DNA of 64,000 nt from Archegozetes longisetosus (GCA_018873245.2 JAEMBT020000006.1:10189855-10253854), one strand, 5' to 3'; shown: positions 12,110 through 25,621, numbered from the stretch's first letter. Program-made: numbers and translations. The notes: generated by a model from the sequence alone, not told the origin.

Positions 12110-15100
12110 TCACATGAAGTCCGAGAGAGTCATTGCTCCCTTTGGAGCTGAATGTGAATAATCTTCCATTTGCTCTCCTCGTCCGCGACCTCCGCGACCA
12201 CCTCTGGAGCCTCTCCCTCTCCCTCTGCCCCTACCTCTTCCTCTTCCACGACCTCTGTTTGAGTCGTGATGAAATCTGTGTTCAGAGTCATTGGGTCGGG
12301 CACCATTTGCAGTCGAAGTGGTGTAGTTGAACTTTAGTCGATTCATGGCCTGTACTAATGATGAGAACTCTCCTGAGCACCAAACGCAATCGTGAAACTG
12401 AAGTGAGCCATCTTTTAAACGGGATTTGTCCGATTTATACTCAATTGAGCATAATTTGCGATTACACTTGTCACAAACTTCATTCTCAATCGTCACTTTA
12501 TTGGCGTCTTTGAAGGCAGACATTGAGAAATTGCATTTATTGCAAGAAATCCTCCACGAAGGAGGACCAGAACCAGGATCTAATACAAGCATTCCGTTAA
12601 ACTTGCAATTATCACATTTAGTCAAACTGTTAGATATCATCGAATGCTTGCATGTCTCGTGTGTGCATTGATTACAACCCGAAGCCTTAGACATGTTCTC
12701 GAACGGAGGGTTATTGAAACAATACGGACAAAACACATAACTTTTATCCGATGCTCCTGTTTTGTAAAAGTAAAGAAGTTCGAAATCATCGACTGGACAG
12801 CGAAACTCTTTATAAGTTTTCACATTTCCGTTTTGAGGTATAGAATAGGTTTCATTACAGGACGCACAATAAACTCGTTGAGGTTTAGCTGTAATCAACT
12901 TTAGATAACGCCTGCATTTCCCGCATCTACAAAAGACATTGGATTGATTTGAAATTTGGCTCGATTCAGTTTTATGTTTCTAATACCTTGATATTGGTTT
13001 TCCAGAATCAGCTAAAGACGAAAATGAAACCTCAAAAAGTTGATCCATATCTTGGATGTGATCAACAAAATAAGTGAATTTATTTCTGAAATCTTCAATT
13101 GATTTTTTGAGAACAGTTTGATAATCGACTTTTCCAGTTGCTATTTCATTCAGCTGTTTCTCAATGGCAGCTCTACGAGTCGGTAAAACTAAATCGTTAT
13201 CGATTTTCTGATATCCGTGAACGAGAACTATTCCTAACTGAGTTGGAATAAGACGTCTCCCTTGACTCACTTTCACATAATTTCTCAAACATATGTTATT
13301 TATGTGCGTTGGAATCGAAGCATCGGTTCCTATTCCGTGCTTCTCCATTAAGGAAATCAACTCTAAGATGAGGAAAGAAATAAATTAGTAAAATAGTTAA
13401 ACATATCATCCAAATAGTGATGGTGAAACCTGATTCAGTTAAATAGTCGGGCGCTGTTGTCTGCCTTTCGAGTAACTTAGCATCTGTGATCAAGAACTCA
13501 TCGCCAACTTTCAAACCTGATGGCAATTTATGATCAGTAGGCAGTGACTGCCAGGGCATGAAACGTGTAAATCCCGGTTCAAAAACATTAGAACCAACTT
13601 TAGAAAAGCTTTCGGACCCGATAGAGAAAGTGATAGTCGTTTGTTCGTACTTCATATCACCGCTTAAAGTAGCAATAAAATGACGCGCAATATAATCATA
13701 TATTCTCCACGTGTCTCTATCACTAAAGTCCGTTTGCTGTGCCACTTTCATTGGAGTAATTGGCGGATGATCTCCAGCATCATGTCCTGGACGTGGTCTC
13801 ACGATTCCATTTTGCAGAAGTTCTTCAACACTCTTTCCCCAATCGTTGCTCGCTGTTTGAATTTTCAAGGTTGAAATTAAGTCAAAGTTGCTGGGGTATT
13901 GAGTTGTCTCAGTCCTTGGATAACTGATGTACCCTTGAGTGTACAGTCGCTCTGCAATTTGCATAGTTGTGTGTGGGCCGATTCCTAGACCAGAACTCGC
14001 TATTTTCAGGAGTTCCACAGTATTTAGTGCGTTCGGACGGCTTTTAGCCTTATCTTTCTTAGAGATCGACACTATTTTGGCTCGTTTTTGCGATTTAATC
14101 ATATTTAAGTATGATTTGGCAGTGTTTTGATTGAATTCTCTTCCTCTGTCCCAATCAAGTGTCATCGGTTGTGATGACTCATTACTAGCCAGTCGGACGC
14201 TCACACTTAGAACCCAATACGGCTCTGGTTTAAATGATTGTATTTTGTCGTGACGGTCAACACAGAACCCAAGCGTCGGTGTTTGACACGGGCCGAAAGA
14301 TATTAAAGAGCTGTCCAAATCTCCGTATTTGCCCTAATATTACAGTTTCAAAAATTAATTTAACTTTCAATTGATTCTTTGCTACTTATATTACGTGAAA
14401 GAATCTAGTTTGGAATCGAGTGAACGCACAGCCAATTCTTAAGTCGAGTTCTTGTCGCGCATCGACTGAAAGCGATTCCAATTCGTTCGGAAGTACCAAT
14501 GAATTCATAGCAGACTTTATGTCCCTTTCAGTGATTGCACTGAATTTAGCGCGAAACACAGTCTAAACATAACATAATTATTGAATTAATTCATGAATTA
14601 ATAGAAATTAAGTCTAGATTATTGCAAACCTGAGGATTTCTGAAAGAGATTTTCATAACAGAATCGACAGTATTTATGACTTCGAAACAAATATTTTCTC
14701 CCTCTTTATCGCAATCTAACCATAAGACCAAATAGTCACATCCACGAGCCTTATATTGATTGAGAGAGACGACAAATGTGTGAACAAATGAATGTAAAGA
14801 CTGAGCAGTGAAGAAATACCTCTTTTTGCAAAAACTTAAGCAGTTGCAATTTGGGATTTGCCTCTTCTTTAATAGTCGGCGCATCGAATAGTTCCTTAGG
14901 TTCAACCCGATCCCAGTTGTTATACTTTCCCGTGAAGTTAGTTGAAAAGACATGACCGCAAACAGAAGTGAATTTGAACAAGACATCTCTTTGTCCGCGA
15001 AATACAGACTTGTATTCATGTACAGAACAGGCGTTATTGAACGCTTTGCGCGACTTGTATTTGCCGTTCGATAAGATATTGGCCAACGATTGAGCCAATG

Positions 15101-15134
15101 ATGGCTTTTCAGCGATCATCAGCACTATTGTCAT
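12110..15134 (-). CDS. TOP3B: DNA topoisomerase 3-beta
   Basis: Type IA topoisomerase acting on DNA and, in animals, on mRNA with TDRD3. Six exons on the minus strand: 15134-14820, 14749-14630, 14562-14395, 14333-13430, 13362-12987 and 12926-12110, about 899 residues (human 862). The N-terminal Toprim domain starts with [10 protein letters not shown] and carries the acidic [11 protein letters not shown] motif. [14 protein letters not shown] and [12 protein letters not shown] follow. The catalytic tyrosine is in [10 protein letters not shown] at about residue 339 (human Y336). [13 protein letters not shown] is intact. The C-terminal half has several CxxC zinc-binding pairs and ends in an RGG/GR-rich tail (about 30 residues of GRGRG repeats), the RNA-binding box known from TOP3B. 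All splice phases close, and no break was seen. This identifies the beta rather than the alpha paralogue. Confidence 0.96.
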
Positions 15135-15974
15135 CTTTAATTTGTACCAATTGTTTGATTTAATCCATAATTCGATAAATAAGTAATTGATTTGCTTAAA
15201 GATTAACAGATGTCATGAGACGATTATTCAATGCTTTATTGGTAATTGTTCGGTTGTCTGCTTAGCACCCATTAAGAACGTTACGTTTTTGAGAAGGTGG
15301 ACAACACAGATAAAACGTTGAAGATAAGTAAATATTGAAAAATTGGTTCGCATTAGGTTAAGTTAGAGTTAAGTTTGACCAATATTGAATTTTTTGTGAT
15401 ACTAGCAATGGTCATACCTTTACGCAATACAGTAAAACTTGTCTAATTTGACATACACTTAAGTGCTTTATAAAAAACAATTATAAAAGTTCCGCAGATA
15501 GACACAGATTCTTAAAGAAACACTTTATCACATGTTTAACTTAGGTAGGTTTTACTACATTTGCTTTTGAACTAAGTTTGATAGAAGTTTCAACTCACCT
15601 GAAGGTTAAACAAAATTTGGTTCTTCTTCTGAGAATCTGATCTTAAATTCGAATGAATTTTAATGAGAAACAAACTGTCATTTTTACAACATTCAAGCTT
15701 TGAATTATTACTACAATTATTATTACAATAAACATACTTTTGATTAAAAAAAAATTAAAAATATAAACTTAAGACTCTAATTAACTGTAATTTCAGACGA
15801 TATAGTATTGTAAGTAGATTTTGATGATTACACATAACTATAGCGAATCCATTAGAGTTCAAATTATGAGACCATTGGAATAATTGCATAACTGAACGAC
15901 AGCGAGAACTTTGTTTCACAAAACTAACTGACACTAAACTCAAACTAATCTCTGTTTTAAGCTATTTTGAGCAA
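15135..15974. other. spacer between TOP3B and NFRKB
   Basis: AT-rich. It contains the TOP3B promoter and the NFRKB 3' UTR (an AATAAA-type context around 15720-15760 on the minus strand). An open frame at 15755-15943 shows no recognisable similarity and is probably chance. Confidence 0.4.
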
Positions 15975-18900
15975 TCAGGCCGATGTTGTTCTTGGGGGAA
16001 GAGTTATGGCAACCTTTGCTTTCTGCAAATCATTAGGTGTTGAAGTTGTAGTTGAAGTGATCTGTTGCAGAATAGTTCCAGGGGCAGCACTTGTTTGAGA
16101 TGAATGTGCCAAAAACAGTGGCTGTAGTGCAGAGGTTGAAGGGATGACGATTTGCGGCACATTTCCTCTATTGGCTTGTGCTGTTGTTATAATTCTAGCC
16201 ACAAACTGGTGATGTGAAGGAATAGTTCCCGGAGTCAATGATTGTGCTTGTGCTCCCATTACTACCTGTGTATTCGAGGCCTGAGCCTTAGCTGTGATCG
16301 GAGTATGAATTTTTGCGGCTGTGTTCGGATTTGTTGCTGTCACTGGTATTACACGTATTCCTTGAAGTGTTCGAACGGCGAGCGATGAAGTTTGAGATGT
16401 TGGCGTCTCAGAAGCCGTACTAATTGTTTGTGTCGTAGAGTTTGGCTGAAGTACAATAGAGCCGCCCGTGGCTGCCATCATATAGGACTTCGCTAATTAT
16501 AATTCAAGCAATAAATATAAATAACAATCAAAGATGAACAAAGCAAACACAATAATTACCTAATACTACAGGGCCGGGTCGTGTCCCGATTAACACACTC
16601 GTAGGAATACTGATTTGATGCATTGTATTAGTTGTAGATGTGCTGCCCGTTGTACTGTTCAGTTGAGTGCTGGATATTATTTTGGTTGTCAATGGTCTCG
16701 ACTGTTGCAGCGCTGCTCCACTCGTAGAAGACGTCAAAGGATTCGTTGGTTTATGTAATGGGTTTGTCACACTTATCAAAGTTGGTATACTTTCCGACGT
16801 TACGCTTGTTGTCACAGACTGCTGAGGTTTCAGAGTGCTTTGTGATATAGGAATGGGTAATGTTATAGTTTTGGGAATTTGAACCTTAATCGCAGGTTTT
16901 GTTTGTCGTATAGTCCGAGGTTTCCCTATAGCTTTGACAGCATTGCAATCACTCATTAATAATTTTGTGACTTCACCAGAATTCACTGTATTTGAAGGTA
17001 CGGACAGGGTGACAGTTGGTTGAGATATATTAGAAGTATTAGGAGTATGACTGGTTGAAACTATAATACTTTGTTTGTTATCTGCTATTATGTTTGTTAT
17101 AGACTCTGGTAGTTTTGTTTCCTTCAGTTTTGTTGATTTCTTTTTTGTAATAATTGGAATACTAGTTGGAGAGTTGACAACATCTGGTTTACACCTAATT
17201 TGATTTTTTCCCTGTAACGACAAAAACAAAGAACTTGAAGACAATGCTGCAGAAGATGTCGAACCATTGAATGGACTCAAGGAATTCGATTCGAATGATG
17301 TCATTTCTTTTTCTCTGCTCGCTACATTCCCTAAAGAAGTTTTCAAGTCTGGAACAACAGGTTTTGTTGTGCTGACACATTCTATTGAAGAACTGGTGAC
17401 TGGTTTATCAGAACTATCAATCGACTGATTAGGGGTCGATTTTGCCGGTATTTTCAACGCCTCGGAATTCAAGATATTAGTCACGGCCTGATGTATGGCC
17501 TGTTGTGTAGTTTTTGATATGATAGAAAGCTGTCCCGTTTGACTCAATGGATTACTTTGATTATTAACACAATTAGTCGTCTTACGTGAAGCCTTATTCA
17601 TGGACCTCTTAGCCTTAGCAGCTGCGATCTGGACCTCGTGCAAGCGCTCAAATTCTGCCTCAGTTCTATTTCGATGCAAATAGATCCAAACTTTTCTATT
17701 GACATCATATTTGACACAGGGGTCTTTCTCATAATGAAGTCTATCGAGAGCCCCACTAACAATACCATTGACTTGTTGATCAGAAATAGTAGGCAACAAA
17801 TATTGAGAGTCTTTCAGCAGTTCACAAATGTCAGCTCTGGTGCCCTCACCGTTCGGCAGTCGCGCCGCTGCATCGCGAACAAGACTTAAAAGTGTGACAA
17901 AAGGTGGCCTATCGCTAACAAGCAATGAATGTTCCCTCGCCTTATTAGGACTGGAAGTGTTGTGACCATTTGCAGCCCCAATACCGCACCCCTTAACAGG
18001 TCCGACAACACTTTCATATCCATGAACTCGATAAGTAAATGCTTTGTACGGATTATGATATCGTATGGCTTCTTGTTTCCTATACAACTCCTTTTCTTCG
18101 TCACTTGAAGGTCTAACGATCCAATCTGTCTGACACTTAGCTGGAGGTGGTACTGATTGTGAAAAACTGATTAAATTAGTGGTCGGGTCTTCATCTTTGC
18201 TCCTCATCCATTCCTCACAAAGTGGAACCAAATCTGAGTCGAGATCCCTTCCTCCTCCAATCCACTGCCACTGCTGATTCTTTTCCTTATAATCTACAAG
18301 AGGCACTAAATGTGGTGGCGGTAAAACTCCGCTCAAATAATTCATAGCTGAAGCAACCATTTCTGTTGACCAACCGATATACGGGCTAAAAGATCTTAAC
18401 TTTTCTTTCACAAGTTCCTCTAATTTGTGTAAAGTCAGCCTCTGATCATTCGACGCGTTCGCAAGAAATATGTCGCGAAGTAGTGAGAAGAAACATTCGG
18501 GAGGCTTTTCTAGAGGTACGGATGGTAGTGATGGTGGCTCTGGTGTCGACGGCATCAAAAGAGGCAAAGCTGGAAGCGGTGCAGCTATTATTGGAGAATC
18601 AGATTGAGATATGATTGGAGGGACAAAGGAGGAACTCGATTTGCTTATTGGTGTCATCATTCTATTGACCGATGAACTGCTCTTAATATTCGTTTCATTC
18701 TTCACTTCACCAATAGCTTGGTTTGAATTAGAGTCACTTTTATTGCTGAACTCGCTGTCATTATTGATGTCTTTTTCTAATTTAATAGTCGGTGATTGAG
18801 ATTTTGGAAGAACGTTAATGTGATTGGTTTTATTGATGTTTGAGTGCTTTGCTTTCTTTTTCGGAGTTGTGATCGAGGAAGACTTCATTGAACTGTTATT

Positions 18901-19788
18901 ATAATTTTGGGAAATACTGTTTGATGTCTTATTAGCAGTAGTCGTATTACTATTAATAGTGTTTGTGGTATTAATAGTCGAATTGGCGACTCTCATTATT
19001 ATATCACTTAATGTTATATTATTTGTCTCTAATGTTGGATCATATAGAGAGTCGTGCTCTCTGGCTTTTCTTTTTCTTTTATGTTTCCGAAGCATTTCAT
19101 TGTACTCTTTCTCACTAAACAAATTACTGCCGTTTAGCTTAGATGTCAATGACTTATCTGTAATACGATTCAAGTCTTCCTCTTCCGAAGAGGTCTCAAA
19201 CTTGTTACGAACTTCTCTCAATTCCTTCCTATATCTTAATCGAACCCTTTCTTTAAGACTTGACGATTGGGATATTAATAAAGTCTTATTGATTGGTTTG
19301 CATTCGATTGAATTTAAATCACTTGAACTAACAGATTGATCGAAAAGAACAGTTCTTCTGTTAAGTACTTCCTTAAGTAATATTGACTGTCGCTTCTGTT
19401 CGTAGATTTTGAATAACTTCTTTCTCAATACTTTCACGTCTTCTAAGGCTTTGACCAAATCGGGACTCATTTTCTGGATCTTTAAATTTATGAAAACATC
19501 ACTCAACGAATCAAAATTGAATCGATTTAAAGATCTATTCATCAATAGCTCAATTGTCTTCTGCTTGTCATCAGTCGACAACTCCTTTGGTAAATAGTTG
19601 TCCATTAATTCTTGTTTTTTGTCTTCACTCAATTGATCCCAAACTGAATGAGAATCACTGAAGAAGTGAAAAAATAATTCTTTATTCATGAAGAGATCGT
19701 TTGGCAACTGATTGGTTGAAGACAACGATTGAACTGATGTTGAGTTTGGACACAGATTTGAACTGATTGTGGTCTGCGTTGATGTCAT
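15975..19788 (-). CDS. NFRKB: NFRKB, INO80 chromatin-remodelling subunit
   Basis: Nuclear factor related to kappa-B-binding protein, a metazoan-specific subunit of the INO80 complex that binds and inhibits the deubiquitinase UCH37. Two exons on the minus strand: one very long (19788-16560) and one of 518 bases (16492-15975), joined G|CG; 1248 residues in total (human 1299). The N-terminal DEUBAD region (FFHFFSDSHSVWDQLSEDKK, then LPKELSTDDKQ) spans roughly residues 30-140. The central winged-helix-like domain has FFSLLRDIFLAN, YIGWSTEMVASAMNYLSG and WQWIGGG. A second conserved block carries PYKAFTYRVHG and PFVTLLSLVRDAAARLPNGE. The rest is Ser/Thr/Asn-rich and probably disordered. The C-terminal exon is Thr/Ala/Gln-rich. 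The identification rests on the ordered blocks and is solid. Confidence 0.93.
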
Positions 19789-20463
19789 TCTTCTTCGATT
19801 AAATATTAAATCTCTTCGAATTAAATAAAATAAAACTTTTCATAATTCAATTATAAAAAATTGTTTGTAAAATAAATTAAATAATAGTTATAATTATAGT
19901 ACAATTGGTTTTGTTATTTATATTAAATGTCATTTCATATGATTTTGATAATCAAAGACTATTGTATTGTAGAAATATCTTATTGTAAATAATAATAAAA
20001 ATATTACCCAATCTATAGATATTTTGATCGCTAACGCGATACAAAGATGTCGCCACACGTATAACAAGCGCTACTTTTGAACAAAAAAAAATAATTGAAA
20101 CCAGTTTCCAATGTGATATGAATGTGATAAAAACTGAATATTGTTTGTCTATTCTTATTTTTGCTGCCTTTATTTTGATTAAAGGCTTGGCATTAAAATT
20201 ATCACAAGTGACAAAACAGTAGGGGTCTCAAGAGTATCAAAAGTATGGCAAGGTATCCAAAGCATCTAAAAGCAATGAACCCTTACGCTCAAACTACGAA
20301 AAATCCAGTGTCAACATTAATAGCATTCATCAATTCTGGTTTGTTAGATTAGTAAACAATCGATATTTATTAATCAAATATTATTTTACATTAAGATCTT
20401 TCAATATTTAAAAATTGGAATTTTGTAACAAATAGATATAAATATTTGAGGTGAGGCTGATTA
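19789..20463. other. NFRKB promoter / EXOSC10 3' region
   Basis: Very AT-rich interval between two same-strand genes. It must hold the NFRKB promoter and the EXOSC10 3' UTR. No other feature was recognised. Confidence 0.4.
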
Positions 20464-23400
20464 TTAAAACTTTTGTCTTTTGTTTGGATTATAAGTAAAA
20501 CTTTTGACATTATTTCTTCTCTTGAAGTTTGCCTAAAACAAAAGTTTAGTTTCAATCAATTGTTAGTAGAGGTGCAACATTAAAACTTAAGAAATAATTG
20601 ATACCTTCGATCTAACATTTTGTTTTGGTTTAGTTTGCGGGTCAAACGAAGTGTTTCTAGCATTTGCGTCGTTGTTGGACGAAAATTTAGAATAATCATA
20701 ATCCGCGTAATTGAAGGGCTCAATTGTCTTCTGAACACTTAGATTTGAATTCTTATTTGAAGAACTGTTATTTTCATTGCTGCTATCATTTTGTTCTATT
20801 TTATGGGTAGTTGAAGCTGCACAATTGCGAGGAATGTCAACACCACTTGTATCCTTTTCCTTCTGGCTGTGCATTTTGTTTGTCGATAAGTCAATTTCTT
20901 TGCTCCCTTTATCATTCGATTGATGGCAATTGTTAGGATTTATTTTAGTCTTAACGTTAGAGTGAGACATGAGTTCTAAGGTGAATAAACCTTCGAAAAT
21001 ACATTTCTAAAGTATGGATTTGTTCAGGAAAACATAATACAAAAAATATTACCCAATCTAAATTGCTATTAACAGACCAAATGTTATCAGTTTTCGAACA
21101 TTCTTCAAGAAAGTAGTGGCAAAGACCTCTTTGGATATGAACATACTGTTTACGGGAACAACTTTATTTATCATAGAGTTAACATAAATCCTTAACATAA
21201 ATTACGCAGTTTAAATAATACAATTATCCGTGAACGCAAATTGAATAACACAGTTGATAAAATACCTTTATCGTCGAATCACTTTAATAGTATAGATTTT
21301 AATACGTTTAGTTATGAACAGTTTATTAAAATTATCCAAACTGGACAAAGTATTATTTCGTCTGCTATTTATTCTGACATTGTATATATATCGGTAGCAC
21401 GTTGTGCGTATGGAACTGAGGCAACTTTTATTTAAAAACAAGTAAAAAATTGGATATTGATTCTGGCGCAAAACATGCAAAAATAAGCGTCTCCTTTAAA
21501 AAAAAATACAATTTTTGGAAACTTTAAATTTGAAGTTAGAGGCATCTTAAAGATTATTTATATTTATTGCGCATATTACAGTGTTACCCAAACAACATAC
21601 GAATTAGGGGCTAAAAATGGGCACAACGCAATTGGTGTGGATACCCATTTGCGAGAAACATTCATACATGAAGTTAACAAATATGAGCCAAACTAGAGAC
21701 CCTCAAATGACAGTAGAAATTGATGAATCGATCATATTTAAAAGAAAGCACAACCGAGCAAATATATTAAACGCAAAATTAAAAGGCAAATGAGTATTGG
21801 GCCAAATTTGCAGGGAAACCAAGCAAGTATTTATAGCTTTAGTTTGGTCAAGAGATCAAAGCATTAAATAACTTTACATTAGAGAAGTTTGTATTCCGAA
21901 AACGCACAAATCAAACGAGAAAATTGCCAGGGAAGCAATCAAGTTTACGACAGAAAAAATTCAATTACATTCAGCAACTTTAGTTTAATTTTAATGTAAT
22001 TTTAATGTAATTTTAAATAAAATTTAAATAAAATTAGAACACTAAGTTTTACTGTATTACAGTAAGCTTACACTGCAGTAAGCGAAGCTTCCCCATCAAC
22101 AGTACGATCGTATCCAGAGAGACCTTTAATACAGTGTCATCGATTCTTCTTTTTCTAATTTTAGTCTTTTCTTCCTATCAATCTCTGTTTTGAACTTTCG
22201 TAAAAAAAAGTCAAGTTTTAATTAACAAAGGTTTGAAGGCAAACAAATGAAACTTTAATACCTTTTCGAATTGGCTGATAAATCCAGATGAAATGACTTC
22301 TATCAGTTTATTTTGACGCTTCTCTCTTTTAGGTGCAAAAAAATTAATAAATGCACTCGACTCCCTATTATTCCAGGTCGTACTCAGTGAGTTTATAGAC
22401 TTGTTTTCTATGAAAATAACTTTCATTAGGGTCTACTCTCAAAAAACAATCAAATATCGTACCAGAAAAGTCATCTATTAAAGTCTGAGAATTATGATCG
22501 CGATCGAGATTAAAGGTGTCGTGACGTGTTTCGAGCGCGTCATCTAAATCAACATTTCTACTCGTTAAACTTGAAATATTCATCTGATGAGTTGAGTCTT
22601 CAGATGGTTTAGCTAAAGCCATATCTCTTGCTTTTAATATCATTAAATGAATTTCATTCAACTGTTGTTTAACAAGAGGAGGAATAGGATTACAACAGGC
22701 GAGGATTCCTTGTTGTTCTCTATAGGAGTAATTGAGAATTTAATTCAATTGTTCGAATAAATAATTGATAATAGATACAAACCTTGGTAATACTTCTGCG
22801 ATATGCATCAACATATGGTTCGGCAAAACGTATCTATAATTGAAAAATATATTAAAATATATGTCCAATAGTTGTAGTGCTGTCTCGCTTACCCAAGACT
22901 TTCGTCTTCATTACGAGCAGTTCTGTCCCTCCAGGAAAATAACTCTTTGAGTGCATACAATTGTTTTGAATTAAAATTTGCTTTACTTTTCTTCAGCAAA
23001 TATTGATAGCTTTCAGAATGGAACAACGGTTTCTCGTATTTCTGAGAAAATGCATCAACGAATAAATATGGAATTTAATAAACATTTCTATGAGAACTCA
23101 CTTTAAGGCACACACTTTTACTCCTTTCAAAAGCAGCTTTCAACAAATTTTTTTCTATATTTCCTCTAGAAATGAGCTCGTTCTTCATTTGAGTGTAAAT
23201 AAATAACAAATAATGAGTGTCTTCTCTGCATACTTGAGCATTGCATCAGTTAACGGTCTTATTCGCCAATCAGCCAGTTGAAACTTTTTGTCAAGTTCTA
23301 AATTACAATAATGCTTCATAAGGTAGGAAAGTGACAAATGAGGTAAATTGAGAAGTCGCGCAGCCTGTGCCGTATCGAACAAGTTGACGAGATATACACC

Positions 23401-25036
23401 AAAATCTCTTTGCAACCAAACCACATCCATATCAGCGCCATGAAACACCTGTCCACAACACATTAAAGCACTCATCAGCAAATTAATCATTTAGTAAAAT
23501 CTAAACATTTACTTAACTACAAGTAATTCTAACTGAATCTGATAAATCTCCTAAGACTGTCCTAAAGAAAATTGCCTTAAAAACCACCATTTTTAGAACA
23601 ATTGTCTTTAGGAACCAACTCTAACACTGATTACCTTTAATATTGAAGGACAAGTAAATATTTCGTTCAAAAGACTCATCTCGCTTCTCAACTCTAATGT
23701 GTCAATGATGTAATCTGATTCTGAAGTTGATATTTGCATAAGACAAGTGAATCCTTGAAACGTTCTATAAGAGTGATGCTGCAAAATACATTTTTAAAAT
23801 TAAATCAAGTTCAAAGATCTGAATGAATGTCAATTACTTCTAAATCGACGGCAATCTCTTTACATGATTTCAGTTTTTCACATAATTGAATTAAGTCTTC
23901 TTTTGTTGATATATATTTGAAATCGATTTCAGACACAGGTTTTGGCATCTAATGTAAATCAAAACGAATCAAAAGTTTAATATCGAATGATGTGTTAACT
24001 ACAGTAAAAGATAAACTTAGAAATACTTTTGGGACTTCGGTTTGTAAAAAATAGTCGCTCGGTTCAAACTTTTCGATTTCGACTTCGTACGGATGTGAAT
24101 ACGACTCAAAGCCATCTTCATTGATTTCAGGCAATATTGAAAGAGGTTTGATTGAATTTGGCTTTTCTTTTATTATCGGTATGAATGGAGTATTGCTGTT
24201 ATCGATCTTATCCTTGAATTTCATTTGAGATCTTTCAACCATTTTAGCTGAAAGTAAATTATAAGTTCCAACTCGCTTGGCTTTGATTATGTTTCGATTC
24301 CAACTGGAAGTCGAGCCACTATTTATGTTACTAACTGTCACGTTTTTATTAGTATTAAGCGTCGCTAAAACAAGTTCAGCGTCTTTCTTCTTCAGACCTG
24401 ACGCCTCATCCAAATAATTGCCCTTTCATTATATAAATGGATTATAGATATGATTGCACACAATATGTACTAAAATCAATACAAAATCAAATGTCTTGAA
24501 AAACTTACAATTCTATCAAACATAATATCATTTATTTCACAAATCATATCAAACTTGTCCTCATCTTCAACAATTTTTTCGATTTTCTTCCCCTTATTTT
24601 CATTCTCAATAAGTGATGATAACCTTAAAAAGATTCAATCAAATCATTTATTATTTTCTTTATATATTCACTAAAAATATTATTTAAATAATTCAATAAA
24701 TTGTTTAAAATGTTTTTCAAAAACAAAGTTAAAGTTTGTTTTAAAAGTTGAGATTAATACGAATAAAATGAACCAATAAGTAAATAAATGATTGAAAATA
24801 ATGTGATCAAGACTAACATTAATAATGAACTGTTGTTTTGATGCTTCATGATTTGGTTGAATTTTTCGAAGTTATTGAAGAAATTGAAGTCTAATGAATT
24901 GATGGCTAACGAAGACTTAGTAGCAATCAACGACTTCTCTTGTATTTGCTGTCAATTGAAAAACGATTAAAACGAAATAATCTAACAAATGAATACATAC
25001 TTTACAAATTTGGTCGACGTCCATTTGTTTGTCCAT
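20464..25036 (-). CDS. EXOSC10: Exosome component 10 / Rrp6 exoribonuclease (apparent frameshift)
   Basis: Nuclear exosome 3'-5' exoribonuclease of the DEDD-Y family. Exons on the minus strand: 25036-25001, 24948-24818, 24623-24509, 24422-24027, 23948-23838, 23778-23635, 23448-23102, 23041-22893, 22833-22783, 22719-22463, 22407-22262, probably 22194-22133, then 20975-20605 and 20532-20464. The PMC2NT region is followed by a [11 protein letters not shown] motif. The exonuclease motifs are AVDLE (Exo I), VFHGADMD (Exo II) and Y..xDTHYLL (Exo III). The HRDC domain carries [22 protein letters not shown]. The last exons match the C-terminal [12 protein letters not shown]...FDP and SFTYNPNKR motifs. 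At 23221-23226 one base is missing between YA and DTHYLL, shifting the frame inside motif Exo III. The junction between 22133 and 20975 is unresolved in phase. A candidate bridging exon is 21145-21078, which fits the phases but has no recognised similarity. Confidence 0.9.
21285..21990 (+). mobile_element. Decayed Merlin/ISXO2-like DDE transposase in an EXOSC10 intron
   Basis: Translation in shifting plus-strand frames gives a recognisable ISXO2-like transposase. The stretch around 21545-21620 reads [20 protein letters not shown], then LGA, the family's helical region before the DDE core. [15 protein letters not shown] at about 21711-21755 is the hallmark DES..KRKYNR motif carrying the first catalytic aspartate. 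This is followed by LKGK, an in-frame stop (TGA for the usual Trp), then a [11 protein letters not shown] stretch and a degraded VCIPKTHKS segment. At least one frameshift and two stops make it non-functional. It lies antisense to EXOSC10, in the large intron before the last two exons. Terminal repeats were not identified. Confidence 0.75.
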
Positions 25037-25621
25037 TTTGATTGACGTTAAATTAAAACAATTTAAAAGTGGAGGTAATGTCTGTTTAAAGCACGTTTGG
25101 TAATTTTAAAAACATCGTCACATGGTTCTATACAACAGCGCTCTGTTCAAACGTACTCGTCAAAAGATACCTTTATTCATACACTCCACACTATACTTTA
25201 AAAATGAGTTCACAACCTTTTATTTGATTAAAGCATTTATTGAGAAACCTTCACAAGTAAGTGAAGGTTTCTCTTAAATGTCTTTAACTACTTTGTTCGT
25301 CATCGATCTCAATTGAATTAGGACTGAGTAAAGAACAGAGTTTGACTGAAACTTACTAAAACAAAGCTCAAGCTGTTGATTGGATTCGAGTTTACTGAAT
25401 GAATTGATTTCTAGCTTTCGCGTCAAATCAATAAATTAGGCATTGAATCGCAGACAAAAAGCAAGTCAAAAGCATTCAATATATTTTGTATCAAATATTA
25501 CAATCAATAAGTTACTTGATTGATTTTTACATAAAACTCTTTAAAAGCTTCTACAAAATATAAATAAAGACAAATATTTATAAGAACAAAAAATTAAAAA
25601 GGAGCTAACTGAAGTTGTGAA
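25037..25621. other. EXOSC10 promoter / serine protease 3' region
   Basis: Interval between two minus-strand genes. An inverted repeat at about 25243-25277 (TGAGAAACCTTCACAAGTAA and its reverse, TTACTTGTGAAGGTTTCTC-like) forms a strong hairpin of about 14-bp arms. No gene was recognised. Confidence 0.45.

Noticed and set aside
12133-12904. Plus-strand frames over the TOP3B 3' exon
   Set aside because: Shadows of the minus-strand TOP3B coding sequence.
21241-21435. 64-codon plus-strand frame as a gene
   Set aside because: It precedes and may belong to the decayed Merlin transposase; no independent evidence of a gene.
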